From: Jejuia sp049889775
Lineage (GTDB): Bacteria; Bacteroidota; Bacteroidia; Flavobacteriales; Flavobacteriaceae
Reading direction: 5' to 3'
Assembly (NCBI GenBank): GCA_049889775.1
Contig: JBMHCT010000010.1
Location: forward strand, 1 to 64,000
DNA length: 64,000 nucleotides
Part shown: piece by piece, positions 1 to 7,921 of the stretch
Numbering within the stretch: position 1 is the first letter of the stretch
Layout of the letters: the number at the start of each line of letters is the position of its first letter
Translations under genes and position numbers: made by a program
Notes under the pieces: generated by a model
The model's database searches: none
Seen by the model: only the letters and a program-made list of their open reading frames with translations
Told to the model about the DNA's origin: nothing

Positions 1-1246
1 TTAATAGGTTTGGTGCTTCAAAAGCGTTTACTGATAAATTGTATAAATACTCTTCCGCACTATCTTCTAGAGAGATGTATTTGTGTGTAGCGTTTCTAAT
101 AGCTCTGTCGTAAGTGTCATCATCGTTTTCAATTTCAGTAAATACAAAAGTTCTGGGGTTCGTGTTTGACCCTGTGAAAGACGAGACGAAACTTACACTG
201 TTGTGGATATCGGAAGGTGTTTCCGTGATAATTTCAGTGATCGTAGCAAATATATCGGTAGTGCTTATTAAACTTTCGTCTATAGCATTTAGTTTAGCAA
301 CGCTCGCGCCAGAGACAATCATAGGCACATTAACTCCGCCTTGAAATACTGTGCCTTTTGCTCTTCGATTATTGTATACCTGAGATACGCTACCTCCTGT
401 GCCGTTATCTCCAACAAAAATCACCAAGGTGTTATCTCTGGTAATTTCGCTCATATTATCTAGTAAACGTCCAATCTCCATATCCATAGCCTCAATCATG
501 GCAAAGAATTTTCTATGTTCTTCTGTAAAATCACCATCTACTTGAGGAAGGTTGGCAGCGTTATATAAATTATCTGGAGGATAATCATATGGATCATGAG
601 GTGCATTATGTGCAAGCCACAAAAACCATGGATTACTTTGTTGGTTTATCCAATCTATAGCCAAATCTGTATATTTTGATGTAACATAAGAAGTTTCAGA
701 AGTAGTTGTACCATTTGTGGTTAAATCCCAGTTTGTATAACTATTCACTGCTCCAGGAACAGAGCCAGCATAATGACCAACGCCAACTTCGTTTGGATGA
801 GAATCATTATTTCTTCCAGCTAAATGCCACTTGCCAATAACAGCAGTTTCATAATTTGAAGATTGCCTTATGTGTTGTTGTAAAGTAGTTTCGGAAGTAC
901 TTAAAACATCTCCAACTTGAGTAACACCTGTTTTAAACCCGTACTTACCTGTAATCATGCCTGCTCTGGTTGGTGTACATAGTGGACTACTCCAAACATT
1001 AGTGTAGCGTATACCATTCGCCATTAGAGCATCAATATTAGGAGTATTGGGTTTATTTTCATTATCTAAGTTGTAGCCAGATGTAGCATCAAGCCCCATA
1101 TCATCGGCAATGATTAATAATACGTTTGGTGTAATAGGAGCCTCTGTTTCACCTTGATCGTCGTCATCGGTTGTGGGATTCTCACTTTTACTACAGTTGA
1201 ATAACACAAAACATAGTGAACAGAAAAAAATTGAAGCGTTTTTCAT
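1..1246 (-). CDS. Sulfatase, predicted lipoprotein (C-terminus beyond window)
   Basis: Predicted S1-type formylglycine-dependent sulfatase that hydrolyses sulfate esters, probably of sulfated polysaccharides. The frame is open from an ATG at 1246 to the left edge, so the C-terminal end is missing. The N-terminus is a lipoprotein signal ending at the lipobox Cys of LFNCSKSE, followed by an acidic linker. Visible family motifs are the metal-binding IADDMG, the formylglycine site C-T-P-T-R (Cys90, bases 965-979), GKWHLAG and FVGDNGTGG. The Cys-type site needs activation by a formylglycine-generating enzyme, not present here. The substrate cannot be read from sequence. The neighbour on the same strand is an AraC regulator 81 bases upstream; whether it controls this gene is unknown. 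Confidence 0.93.
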   Translation of the reverse strand, partial: MKNASIFFCSLCFVLFNCSKSENPTTDDDDQGETEAPITPNVLLIIADDMGLDATSGYNLDNENKPNTPNIDALMANGIRYTNVWSSPLCTPTRAGMITGKYGFKTGVTQVGDVLSTSETTLQQHIRQSSNYETAVIGKWHLAGRNNDSHPNEVGVGHYAGSVPGAVNSYTNWDLTTNGTTTSETSYVTSKYTDLAIDWINQQSNPWFLWLAHNAPHDPYDYPPDNLYNAANLPQVDGDFTEEHRKFFAMIEAMDMEIGRLLDNMSEITRDNTLVIFVGDNGTGGSVSQVYNNRRAKGTVFQGGVNVPMIVSGASVAKLNAIDESLISTTDIFATITEIITETPSDIHNSVSFVSSFTGSNTNPRTFVFTEIENDDDTYDRAIRNATHKYISLEDSAEEYLYNLSVNAFEAPNLL

Positions 1247-1327
1247 AATAGTTTGGGATATTACAAGCTTAAATAAGACTTTAAGAAATAGAAAAAGTTT
1301 AAAACATAAGAACCGGATACTTAAACA

Positions 1328-2224
1328 TTAATTCAAAGACATCACATATTTCTTAGGCGTAGTACCATATTTCTTCTTAAATGCGGCTATAAAATGACTT
1401 GAAGTACTATAGCCAACTTTTAATCCTACTTCATTCACATTATTTTCGCCAGATTCCAGAAGTTTACGCGCTACTTCCATTTTGTAATCAAACAAAAAGC
1501 TAAAGACGGAATCGCCATAAATTTGTTTAAAACCTTCTTTTAGTTTTTTAATGTTGAGTCCAATTTCATCAGCCAGTTCTTGTAAGCTAGGTGGTTCTGC
1601 CATTCGAGATACCACAATATCTTTGGCTTTTCTAATTTTAATCACATTGGCTTCATCTACCAAAAACGGACATTGCTCCACATCAGCATCTTCACTTCTG
1701 TTAAAATATAAGCTCAAGAGTTCGTAGGCTTTCCCTTTGAAATACAAAGATTTTATTGTAAAGTTTAAGTTGTAATTAATCAACTGATTCAACACAATCG
1801 CCATAGAGGGCGAAATCGCACCATCTTTATAATATTTTTTGTCCTTATTTTCAGAATTCAAAAATGAAATATAATCTGCCTCCTGAGAAAACAAACCATG
1901 GAATTTTTTAATTGAAATCAAGATGGAAACAATCCAAGAATTCGGTTCCACCTGAAGATCTATAGGTAACTCACGTTGAGGATTGTAAAGTAACAGGGAA
2001 TTCTCTTCATGAATATCCAAACTATAGCGTCCTTGGTTAAAAACAAATGTGGTTCCGCCTTTAATACAGAAATGAAATTGAATAAATGTGCTATCTATTT
2101 CTTTTGCAACACTTTGTACAAAGCTTTCCTCGTTTTTAAAAGTTAGAATCAAAAAACCATCGTCTATAATGGTTTCTTCAAAAGTACTTCTAGCGACACT
2201 TTTTTGGTTAGTATTTGCTTCCAT
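1328..2224 (-). CDS. AraC-family transcriptional regulator
   Basis: 298-residue DNA-binding regulator. The first ~190 residues form a variable sensing region without a recognisable ligand motif. The last ~100 residues (about 195-298) form the double helix-turn-helix AraC domain: SLQELADEIGLN is the first HTH and NEVGLKVGYSTSSHFIAAFK the second, ending in the family's GTTPKKYV. The overall form resembles PchR-like regulators. It is divergent from hemA with 193 bases between them, so control of the haem operon is plausible, and it lies just upstream of the sulfatase on the same strand. A TAnnTTTG match on the minus strand (2285-2292) could be its -7 box. The effector is unknown. Confidence 0.9.
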   Translation of the reverse strand: MEANTNQKSVARSTFEETIIDDGFLILTFKNEESFVQSVAKEIDSTFIQFHFCIKGGTTFVFNQGRYSLDIHEENSLLLYNPQRELPIDLQVEPNSWIVSILISIKKFHGLFSQEADYISFLNSENKDKKYYKDGAISPSMAIVLNQLINYNLNFTIKSLYFKGKAYELLSLYFNRSEDADVEQCPFLVDEANVIKIRKAKDIVVSRMAEPPSLQELADEIGLNIKKLKEGFKQIYGDSVFSFLFDYKMEVARKLLESGENNVNEVGLKVGYSTSSHFIAAFKKKYGTTPKKYVMSLN

Positions 2225-2386
2225 GATTTTATTTTTATTTAGAATGGTTCTAAATTAAAGTATTCGAAACTGCTAATTTCAGTACAAAAATATGACTTTT
2301 ATCATGTTTTTAGATGAAATCATCCCAAAAAACCGAAAACGATATTAAAAGTTCTTTGAGCGTTATTTTTTTATTCTTGTTCCTTA

Positions 2387-2394
2387 TACTTTTG
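2387..2394 (+). promoter_or_regulatory. Putative -7 box of the hem operon
   Basis: TACTTTTG matches the Bacteroidetes -7 consensus TAnnTTTG, 23 bases before the hemA ATG. The nearest TTTG upstream (2355-2358) is 28 bases away, longer than the usual spacing, so only the -7 element is convincing. Confidence 0.45.
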
Positions 2395-2417
2395 TTTCGC
2401 AATTTTAGGTAGAGTAA

Positions 2418-3683
2418 ATGCATAAGTATAATATTAGCAGAAGCAGTTCCTTTTATGCCATTGGTTTAAGTTACAAAAAAGCCGATGCTGATATTCGTGG
2501 TCGTTTTAGTTTAGACAACGAAGCGAAGCATGCGTTACTTGACCAAGCCAAAAACAATGGTATTGAAAGCCTTATTGTTACTTCTACCTGCAATAGAACT
2601 GAAATTTATGGTTTTGCGCAGCATCCATTTCAACTTATCGAATTACTTTGTGATAACACCAGTGGTACTGTTGAAGAATTTCGTGATGTAGCTTATGTGT
2701 ACAAGAATAAAGAGGCCATTGCGCATATGTTTCGCGTTGGCTCTGGTTTGGATAGCCAAATTTTAGGTGATTTTGAAATTATAAGTCAGTTAAAGGCTAG
2801 CACTAAATTATCTAGAAAATACGGTCTTCTTAACCATTTTTCTGAACGTTTGGTGAATGCCGTAATTCAAGCTAGTAAGCGTATCAAAACCGAAACTAAT
2901 ATTTCTTCAGGTGCTACTTCGGTATCTTTTGCTTCGGTACAATATATTTTCAATACTATTGAAGATGTTTCCAATAAAGACATTTTACTATTCGGTACAG
3001 GAAAAATTGGTAGAAACACTTGCGAAAATCTGGTAAAACATACCGAAAACGAGCATATCACCTTAATTAATAGAACTAAGGACAAAGCAGAACGTATTGC
3101 TGGAAAGTTCAATTTAATTGTTAAGGATTATGCGAATCTTCAAGAAGAATTAAGCAAAACAGATATCCTGATTGTAGCAACTGGTGCGCAACGTCCTACA
3201 ATCGACAAGCATATTATTCAAACAAAAAAGCCGCTTTTAATTTTAGATTTATCTATTCCGAAGAATGTAAATGAAAACGTTCAGGAATTAGAAAATGTGT
3301 CTTTGGTACATTTAGATCATTTGTCTAAAATAACTGATGCAACTTTAGAAAAGCGTAAAGCTGATATTCCTTTAGCAGAAGTAATTATTGAACAAGTAAA
3401 AGCAGAATTTAATAGTTGGTTAGAAACTAGAAAATTTGCACCTACCATAAAAGCGTTAAAGCATAAATTAACCGATTTTGCAACCGCTGAATTAGATATG
3501 CAACGTAAAAAAATATCCGATTTTAACGAAGCGCAAGCTGAACTTATCAGCAGTAAAATCATCCAAAAAATCACCAATCATTTTGCACATCATTTGAAAG
3601 ATGACAATTTTTCTACCGATGATAGTCTGGAGCTTATCAAAAAAGTATTTCAGTTAGAAGAACCACAAAAAGCAAATGTCTAA
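2418..3683 (+). CDS. hemA: Glutamyl-tRNA reductase
   Basis: Catalyses NADPH-dependent reduction of glutamyl-tRNA(Glu) to glutamate-1-semialdehyde, the first committed step of C5-pathway tetrapyrrole synthesis. The 421-residue length is normal. The catalytic Cys58 lies in TSTCNRTEIY, and SGLDSQILGDFEI and the NADPH-binding region (LLFGTGKIGRNTCENL) follow in family order. The C-terminal dimerisation helix is present. The gene overlaps hemCD by 8 bases, so the two are translationally coupled at the head of the haem operon. hemL, the next enzyme, is not in the window. Confidence 0.97.
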   Translation: MHKYNISRSSSFYAIGLSYKKADADIRGRFSLDNEAKHALLDQAKNNGIESLIVTSTCNRTEIYGFAQHPFQLIELLCDNTSGTVEEFRDVAYVYKNKEAIAHMFRVGSGLDSQILGDFEIISQLKASTKLSRKYGLLNHFSERLVNAVIQASKRIKTETNISSGATSVSFASVQYIFNTIEDVSNKDILLFGTGKIGRNTCENLVKHTENEHITLINRTKDKAERIAGKFNLIVKDYANLQEELSKTDILIVATGAQRPTIDKHIIQTKKPLLILDLSIPKNVNENVQELENVSLVHLDHLSKITDATLEKRKADIPLAEVIIEQVKAEFNSWLETRKFAPTIKALKHKLTDFATAELDMQRKKISDFNEAQAELISSKIIQKITNHFAHHLKDDNFSTDDSLELIKKVFQLEEPQKANV

Positions 3684-5253
3684 AATTATTCGCATTGGTA
3701 CGCGCGATAGTGAATTAGCACTATGGCAAGCCAAAATTGTACAAAGTTTACTCGAAAAAGAAGGTCATCAAACCGAATTAGTTCCTGTTAAATCTACAGG
3801 AGATTTAGTGCTAGACAAACCGCTTTACGAATTAGGCATCACAGGTATTTTTACGCGTACTTTAGATATCGCCATGTTAAATCATGATATTGATATTGCT
3901 GTACATTCTTTAAAAGATGTGCCAACGATACTACCAAAAGGTATTGTTCAGGCTGCCGTTTTAAAACGTGGCAACGTTAATGACACCTTAGTTTTTAAGG
4001 ATAACGAAGAATTTTTAAGTGCTAAGGATGCTGTAATTGCAACAGGTAGTTTACGCAGAAAAGCCCAATGGCTTAACCGCTACCCAACACATACTATAGA
4101 AGATTTACGTGGAAATGTGAATTCACGTTTGCAAAAACTTCAAGATAACGAACATTGGAATGGTGCAATTTTTGCCGCTGCGGGAATTGGTAGAATTGGT
4201 ATTAGACCAGATGAAGCTATTAATTTAGATTGGATGATTCCTGCACCAGCCCAAGGAGCCATTATGATTACAGCTTTACAAGAGGATGATTTTGTATTGG
4301 AAGCTTGTGCAGAGTTGAACCATGAGGAAACCGAAATTTGTACAACTATAGAACGCAAATTCTTAAATAGATTAGAAGGTGGTTGCACCGCACCTATTGG
4401 TGCTTTAGCTTATATTAAAAATGAAGAAGTACATTTTAAAGGCGTGCTCTTAAGTAAAGATGGTTCCAAAAAAATACAAGTAGAGCGTTCTGAAAAATTG
4501 GGCAAACACGAAGATTTGGCAGTGTTTTGTGCCGATTACATTATTGAACGTGGTGGCAAACGCTTAATGGATGAAATTAAGTACTCCAATAAAGTTACCA
4601 ATGTATTCTCTACTAAAAAACTAACTGAAGACCAGAAGAAACTCTTCCATGAAAAAGTAGTAGTAAAAAGTGATGACTTTATAAAAATCAGTTTGAATCG
4701 TATTCGACCTCAAGTTCTAAAATCAGAGATTGAGAATGTTATCATCACCAGTAAAAATGCTGTTGAAGCATTAATCACAAATTATTCGGCTTCAGAATTA
4801 CAGTTCAAAAATATTTATTGCGTTGGTCGCAGAACCAAACGTTTAATTGAAAATAAAATAGGTAAAGTAAAGCACGCAGCTAAAAATGCAAAAGCATTGG
4901 CCGAATATTTGGTGGAGTATATTGATGGAACCGAAGTCACTTATTTTTGTAGTGATATTAGGCTGGATGCTTTACCAACAATTTTGACGGAAAACAATAT
5001 TACGGTTCACGAAGTGGAAGCTTACCAAACAAAATATGACGGGCAAAAAGTAGAGGCTTCAGTGGAAAGCACCATGTTTTATAGTCCATCAACTGTAGAA
5101 AGTTTTATCCGCAGTAATAAAAGTGACACTATTGCCTTTTGTATTGGTGAGACTACAGCAAAAGAAGCTAAAAGACATTTTAAAGATGTAAGAGTGGCTA
5201 AAGTGCCAACTGTGGAGAGTGTTATTGAGATGGTAAATCAGCACTATATCTAA
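3676..5253 (+). CDS. hemC: Hydroxymethylbilane synthase / uroporphyrinogen-III synthase fusion
   Basis: Bifunctional fusion that polymerises four porphobilinogens to hydroxymethylbilane and then cyclises it to uroporphyrinogen III. Residues 1 to about 300 are HemC: IGTRDSELALWQA at the start, the Lys-rich VHSLKDVPT, TGSLRRKAQ, and the dipyrromethane cofactor Cys in LEGGCTAPIGA. Residues from about 310 to 525 are HemD, recognised from position and from weak motifs (NVIITSKNAVEAL, TMFYSPSTVESF, CIGETTAKEAK). HemD diverges strongly between species, so that half is called mainly by fold order and fusion context. Such fusions occur in Bacteroidetes. At 525 residues it equals the sum of both enzymes. 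It overlaps hemA by 8 bases and is followed by an 80-base inverted-repeat element before hemE. Confidence 0.94.
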   Translation: MSKIIRIGTRDSELALWQAKIVQSLLEKEGHQTELVPVKSTGDLVLDKPLYELGITGIFTRTLDIAMLNHDIDIAVHSLKDVPTILPKGIVQAAVLKRGNVNDTLVFKDNEEFLSAKDAVIATGSLRRKAQWLNRYPTHTIEDLRGNVNSRLQKLQDNEHWNGAIFAAAGIGRIGIRPDEAINLDWMIPAPAQGAIMITALQEDDFVLEACAELNHEETEICTTIERKFLNRLEGGCTAPIGALAYIKNEEVHFKGVLLSKDGSKKIQVERSEKLGKHEDLAVFCADYIIERGGKRLMDEIKYSNKVTNVFSTKKLTEDQKKLFHEKVVVKSDDFIKISLNRIRPQVLKSEIENVIITSKNAVEALITNYSASELQFKNIYCVGRRTKRLIENKIGKVKHAAKNAKALAEYLVEYIDGTEVTYFCSDIRLDALPTILTENNITVHEVEAYQTKYDGQKVEASVESTMFYSPSTVESFIRSNKSDTIAFCIGETTAKEAKRHFKDVRVAKVPTVESVIEMVNQHYI

Positions 5254-5256
5254 GGG

Positions 5257-5336
5257 TTGTCATGCTGAACTTGTTTCAGCATCTCAATAATAATTAAATT
5301 TGAATAAATAGATTCCCGCCTTCGCGGGAATGACAA
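5257..5336. repeat. MITE-like inverted-repeat element between hemCD and hemE
   Basis: An 80-base element ends in TTGTCAT / ATGACAA inverted repeats. Inside are two perfect 8-bp hairpins: ATGCTGAA/TTCAGCAT (5262-5282) and ATTCCCGC/GCGGGAAT (5312-5331), with a short AT-rich spacer. Similar intergenic palindromes are common in Flavobacteriia. It occupies almost the whole hemCD-hemE gap, so it could act as a processing or attenuation site in the operon mRNA. A half-copy with the same TTGTCAT end lies at 15085-15111. Confidence 0.8.
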
Positions 5337-5340
5337 AATT

Positions 5341-6372
5341 ATGATAAAGAACGATTTATTTTTAAGAGCATTAAAAGGAGAAACTGTAGACCGTCCCCCA
5401 GTATGGATGATGCGTCAAGCGGGGCGTTACTTGCCAGAATTCATGGAGATAAAGGCAAAATATGACTTCTTTACCCGTTGTCAAACACCTGAATTAGCTA
5501 GTGAAATTACGGTACAACCCATAAGAAGATATGGAATGGACGCAGCGATTTTGTTTAGCGACATTTTGGTTATTCCTCAAGCAATGAATATCGAGGTGCA
5601 AATGAAACCAAATTTTGGTCCTTATTTACCAAACCCTGTTCGCTCTCAAAAAGATGTAGATAATGTCATAGTTCCAGATGTAAAAGAAGCATTAGATTAC
5701 GTATATCAAGCCATAAAAGCCACAAAAGAAAAGCTAAATGATAAAATCCCGTTAATTGGTTTTGCGGGCTCACCTTGGACTATTTTATGTTATTGTGTGC
5801 AAGGACAAGGCAGTAAAAATTTCGATAAAGCCAAGGAATTATGCTTTACCAATCCAGTTGCTGCACATCAATTACTTCAGAAAATAACAGATACAACTAT
5901 TGCCTATTTAAAGGAAAAAGTAAAAGCTGGTGTAAATGCAGTTCAGGTATTCGATTCTTGGGGAGGCATGCTTTCACCAACAGATTATCAGGAATTTTCA
6001 TGGCAATATATCAATCAAATTATTGAAGCTTTAAAAGATGATATACCCGTAATTGCTTTCGGAAAAGGTTGTTGGTTTGCGCTTGGCGACATGGCAAAAA
6101 GTAATGCCTCTGCACTTGGTGTAGATTGGACGTGTTCACCACGAAATGCACGCTATCTTACAGGAGGAAAGATTACCCTTCAAGGGAATTTCGATCCGTC
6201 ACGTTTATTGTCACCACCATCTGAAATCAAGAAAATGGTACACCAAATGATTGACGAGTTTGGGAAAGACAAATACATTGTAAATCTTGGTCATGGTATT
6301 TTACCAAATATTCCCCTAGATAATGCTAAGGCCTTTATTGATGCTGTAAAAGAATATAAAAGCCCCTCTTAA
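5341..6372 (+). CDS. hemE: Uroporphyrinogen decarboxylase
   Basis: Cofactor-independent decarboxylase that removes four acetate carboxyls from uroporphyrinogen III to give coproporphyrinogen III, the substrate of HemF encoded downstream. The 343-residue length is typical. Signatures present are PPVWMMRQAGRYLPEF near the N-terminus (substrate-binding Arg), LFSDILVIPQAMN, GFAGSPWTILCYCV and VFDSWGGMLSP, with the C-terminal NLGHGILPNIPLDN. The ATG at 5341 follows directly after the inverted-repeat element. It lies in the haem operon, separated from the next gene by about 200 bases that hold another dispersed repeat. Confidence 0.97.
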   Translation: MIKNDLFLRALKGETVDRPPVWMMRQAGRYLPEFMEIKAKYDFFTRCQTPELASEITVQPIRRYGMDAAILFSDILVIPQAMNIEVQMKPNFGPYLPNPVRSQKDVDNVIVPDVKEALDYVYQAIKATKEKLNDKIPLIGFAGSPWTILCYCVQGQGSKNFDKAKELCFTNPVAAHQLLQKITDTTIAYLKEKVKAGVNAVQVFDSWGGMLSPTDYQEFSWQYINQIIEALKDDIPVIAFGKGCWFALGDMAKSNASALGVDWTCSPRNARYLTGGKITLQGNFDPSRLLSPPSEIKKMVHQMIDEFGKDKYIVNLGHGILPNIPLDNAKAFIDAVKEYKSPS

Positions 6373-6430
6373 TCTCCCCAGAGGAGAGAAACTCAAACTT
6401 AATTTAAGGATGAGGAGGAATTAAATATTT

Positions 6431-6564
6431 TGGGCGTTACCTACTTTTTTGTGTAACAATAGGTGTATAAATTCAACTAATTGCTGTAAAAAAGTAGGGC
6501 GGGCTTTCGGGAGTCGCTCCCTCCTACGTCGGGGAGCTTCAACAAATCCCTCAATCCCTAGCGC
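6431..6564 (-). repeat. Dispersed structured repeat, copy A (with internal insert)
   Basis: One of three related intergenic copies (others at 16649-16740 and 47995-48076). Read on the minus strand it starts GCGCTAGGGATTG, passes through a GC-rich stem region, contains GAAAGCCCGCCCT and ends GTAACGCCCA. The two halves of the unit are separated here by a ~57-base AT-rich segment bounded by a 10-bp inverted repeat, CTACTTTTTT (6441-6450) and AAAAAAGTAG (6488-6497). The repeat fills the hemE-EI24 gap. Confidence 0.65.
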
Positions 6565-6576
6565 AAAAAGAACGTT

Positions 6577-7332
6577 ATGATTAAAAACATCATTTCAGGA
6601 ATAAAAGCATACTTCGGTGCTTTTGGCTTAATATCTAAGCTTAAGCTCTGGAAGTACTTTGCTATTCCAATGCTTATTAGTTTTATCACATTTATAGCCA
6701 TATTTAGTGCTTCTTACGGTTTATCGGATAACCTTGGCGGATTCATCTCCAGAATATGGATTTGGGAATGGGGAAAAGACACCTTCTCTTCAATAAGTAA
6801 TTTTGTTGGTGGATTAGTAGTACTTGTAATCGGTCTTATCCTTTTCAAACATATCATAATGGCATTGTCTGCACCCTTTATGAGCCCTGTTTCAGAAAAA
6901 ATAGAAGCACATTTTACAGGTAATCCTGCTCATTCGCTTCGCGACACCACATTTATGCAACAACTCTGGCGTGCTATTCGCGTAAACGGTAGAAACTTGA
7001 TAATGGAATTACTATTAACCATCCCGATTCTACTTTTAAAGTTCATTCCAATTGTAAATATATTTTCTACAATTTTACTATTCCTAATGCAAGCCTATTA
7101 TGCAGGCTTTGGTAATATGGATTACACTTTAGAGCGTCATTTTCAGTATAAAGAAAGTGTACAGTTTGTTAGAAAAAATCGTGGTTTAGCCATTGGCAAT
7201 GGTATTGTATTTATCCTATGCTTATTGATTCCTGTAGCTGGTGTCATTTTGGTACTGCCATTATCAGTTACTGCAGCTTCAACTAGAACTGTAGAAGCAC
7301 TTCAACTTAACAAACCTGTAAATGCAACTTAA
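6577..7332 (+). CDS. EI24 (CysZ-like) domain membrane protein
   Basis: 251-residue integral inner-membrane protein with about five hydrophobic segments: residues ~28-48, 78-98, 139-160, 160-180 and 208-232. The layout and segments such as LFKHIIMALSAPFMSPVSEKIE fit the EI24 family, which includes the sulfate permease CysZ, but the substrate of this branch is unknown. It lies within the haem cluster in the same direction and overlaps the following acetyltransferase by 11 bases, so the two are co-translated. No haem-binding motif is evident, and the link to tetrapyrrole synthesis is positional only. Confidence 0.8.
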   Translation: MIKNIISGIKAYFGAFGLISKLKLWKYFAIPMLISFITFIAIFSASYGLSDNLGGFISRIWIWEWGKDTFSSISNFVGGLVVLVIGLILFKHIIMALSAPFMSPVSEKIEAHFTGNPAHSLRDTTFMQQLWRAIRVNGRNLIMELLLTIPILLLKFIPIVNIFSTILLFLMQAYYAGFGNMDYTLERHFQYKESVQFVRKNRGLAIGNGIVFILCLLIPVAGVILVLPLSVTAASTRTVEALQLNKPVNAT

Positions 7333-7864
7333 CCTAGGGTCATATTACATATCACCCATAGCATTGAAAGACGCTTGGAAAGTTTGCAATTTCGTAGTAG
7401 CAAATGAAGATAGTTTAAAGCGCTATTTCCCAAAAACCTTGAAACAAAACTTAACACCCGACCTGTCAAATATCTTCGTTGAAAAAAAGGTAAAGCAATT
7501 CAATAATAAAGAGGAGTTTCTCTTTACCATAAAGAAAAATGAAACCAATGCTTTAGTAGGATTGGTATATTTAAAAGAGCTAGATTGGACTAAAAAACAA
7601 GGGGAGTTTGCGTATGCGATAGACTATAACGTTGAAGGCAAAGGAATAATGACGGAAGCTATCTATCAATTATCAGAATATGCTTTTGCGCATTTAGGTA
7701 TTGAAACACTTCAAATTATTGTACATAGCAGTAATTCCGGTAGTAAGAAAGTGGCTGAGAAATGTAATTTCTTATATATTAAAACTCTAAGGAAAGAGCA
7801 TACACCTCCAGGTGAAGATGCTTTAGATATGGAATTGTATGAACTTTATAAGGAAATTGAATAA
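7322..7864 (+). CDS. GNAT-family N-acetyltransferase (RimJ/RimL-like)
   Basis: 180-residue protein of the GNAT fold, acetyl-CoA dependent and probably RimJ/RimL-like. Family features are the early SPIALKDAWKV segment, the central GLVYLKELDW and EFAYAIDYNVEGKGIMTEAI, where GKGIMTEA is the acetyl-CoA pyrophosphate-binding loop. A C-terminal VHSSNSGSKKVAEKCNF motif (residues ~138-155) is also typical. The target (ribosomal protein N-terminus, antibiotic or small amine) is unknown. The start overlaps the EI24 gene by 11 bases. A REP palindrome and the RAYT-hemF frame follow. Confidence 0.88.
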   Translation: MQLNLGSYYISPIALKDAWKVCNFVVANEDSLKRYFPKTLKQNLTPDLSNIFVEKKVKQFNNKEEFLFTIKKNETNALVGLVYLKELDWTKKQGEFAYAIDYNVEGKGIMTEAIYQLSEYAFAHLGIETLQIIVHSSNSGSKKVAEKCNFLYIKTLRKEHTPPGEDALDMELYELYKEIE

Positions 7865-7879
7865 TGAAAGACGATATAT

Positions 7880-7905
7880 CCTGCAAGGTTTCCAAAACCT
7901 TGTAG
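7880..7905. repeat. REP palindrome upstream of RAYT
   Basis: CTGCAAGGTTT (7881-7891) and AAACCTTGTAG (7895-7905) form an 11-bp stem with one wobble pair and a 3-base loop. It has the same core, CTGCAAGGT...ACCTTGTAG, as the two palindromes at 8441 and 8495, and lies 17 bases before the RAYT start. This is the left REP of a REP-RAYT unit. Confidence 0.8.
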
Positions 7906-7921
7906 TTATCAAAAACTTAAA

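Noticed and set aside
114..344. 76-codon plus-strand open frame
   Set aside because: It lies wholly within the sulfatase coding region on the other strand, which has a signal peptide and catalytic motifs.
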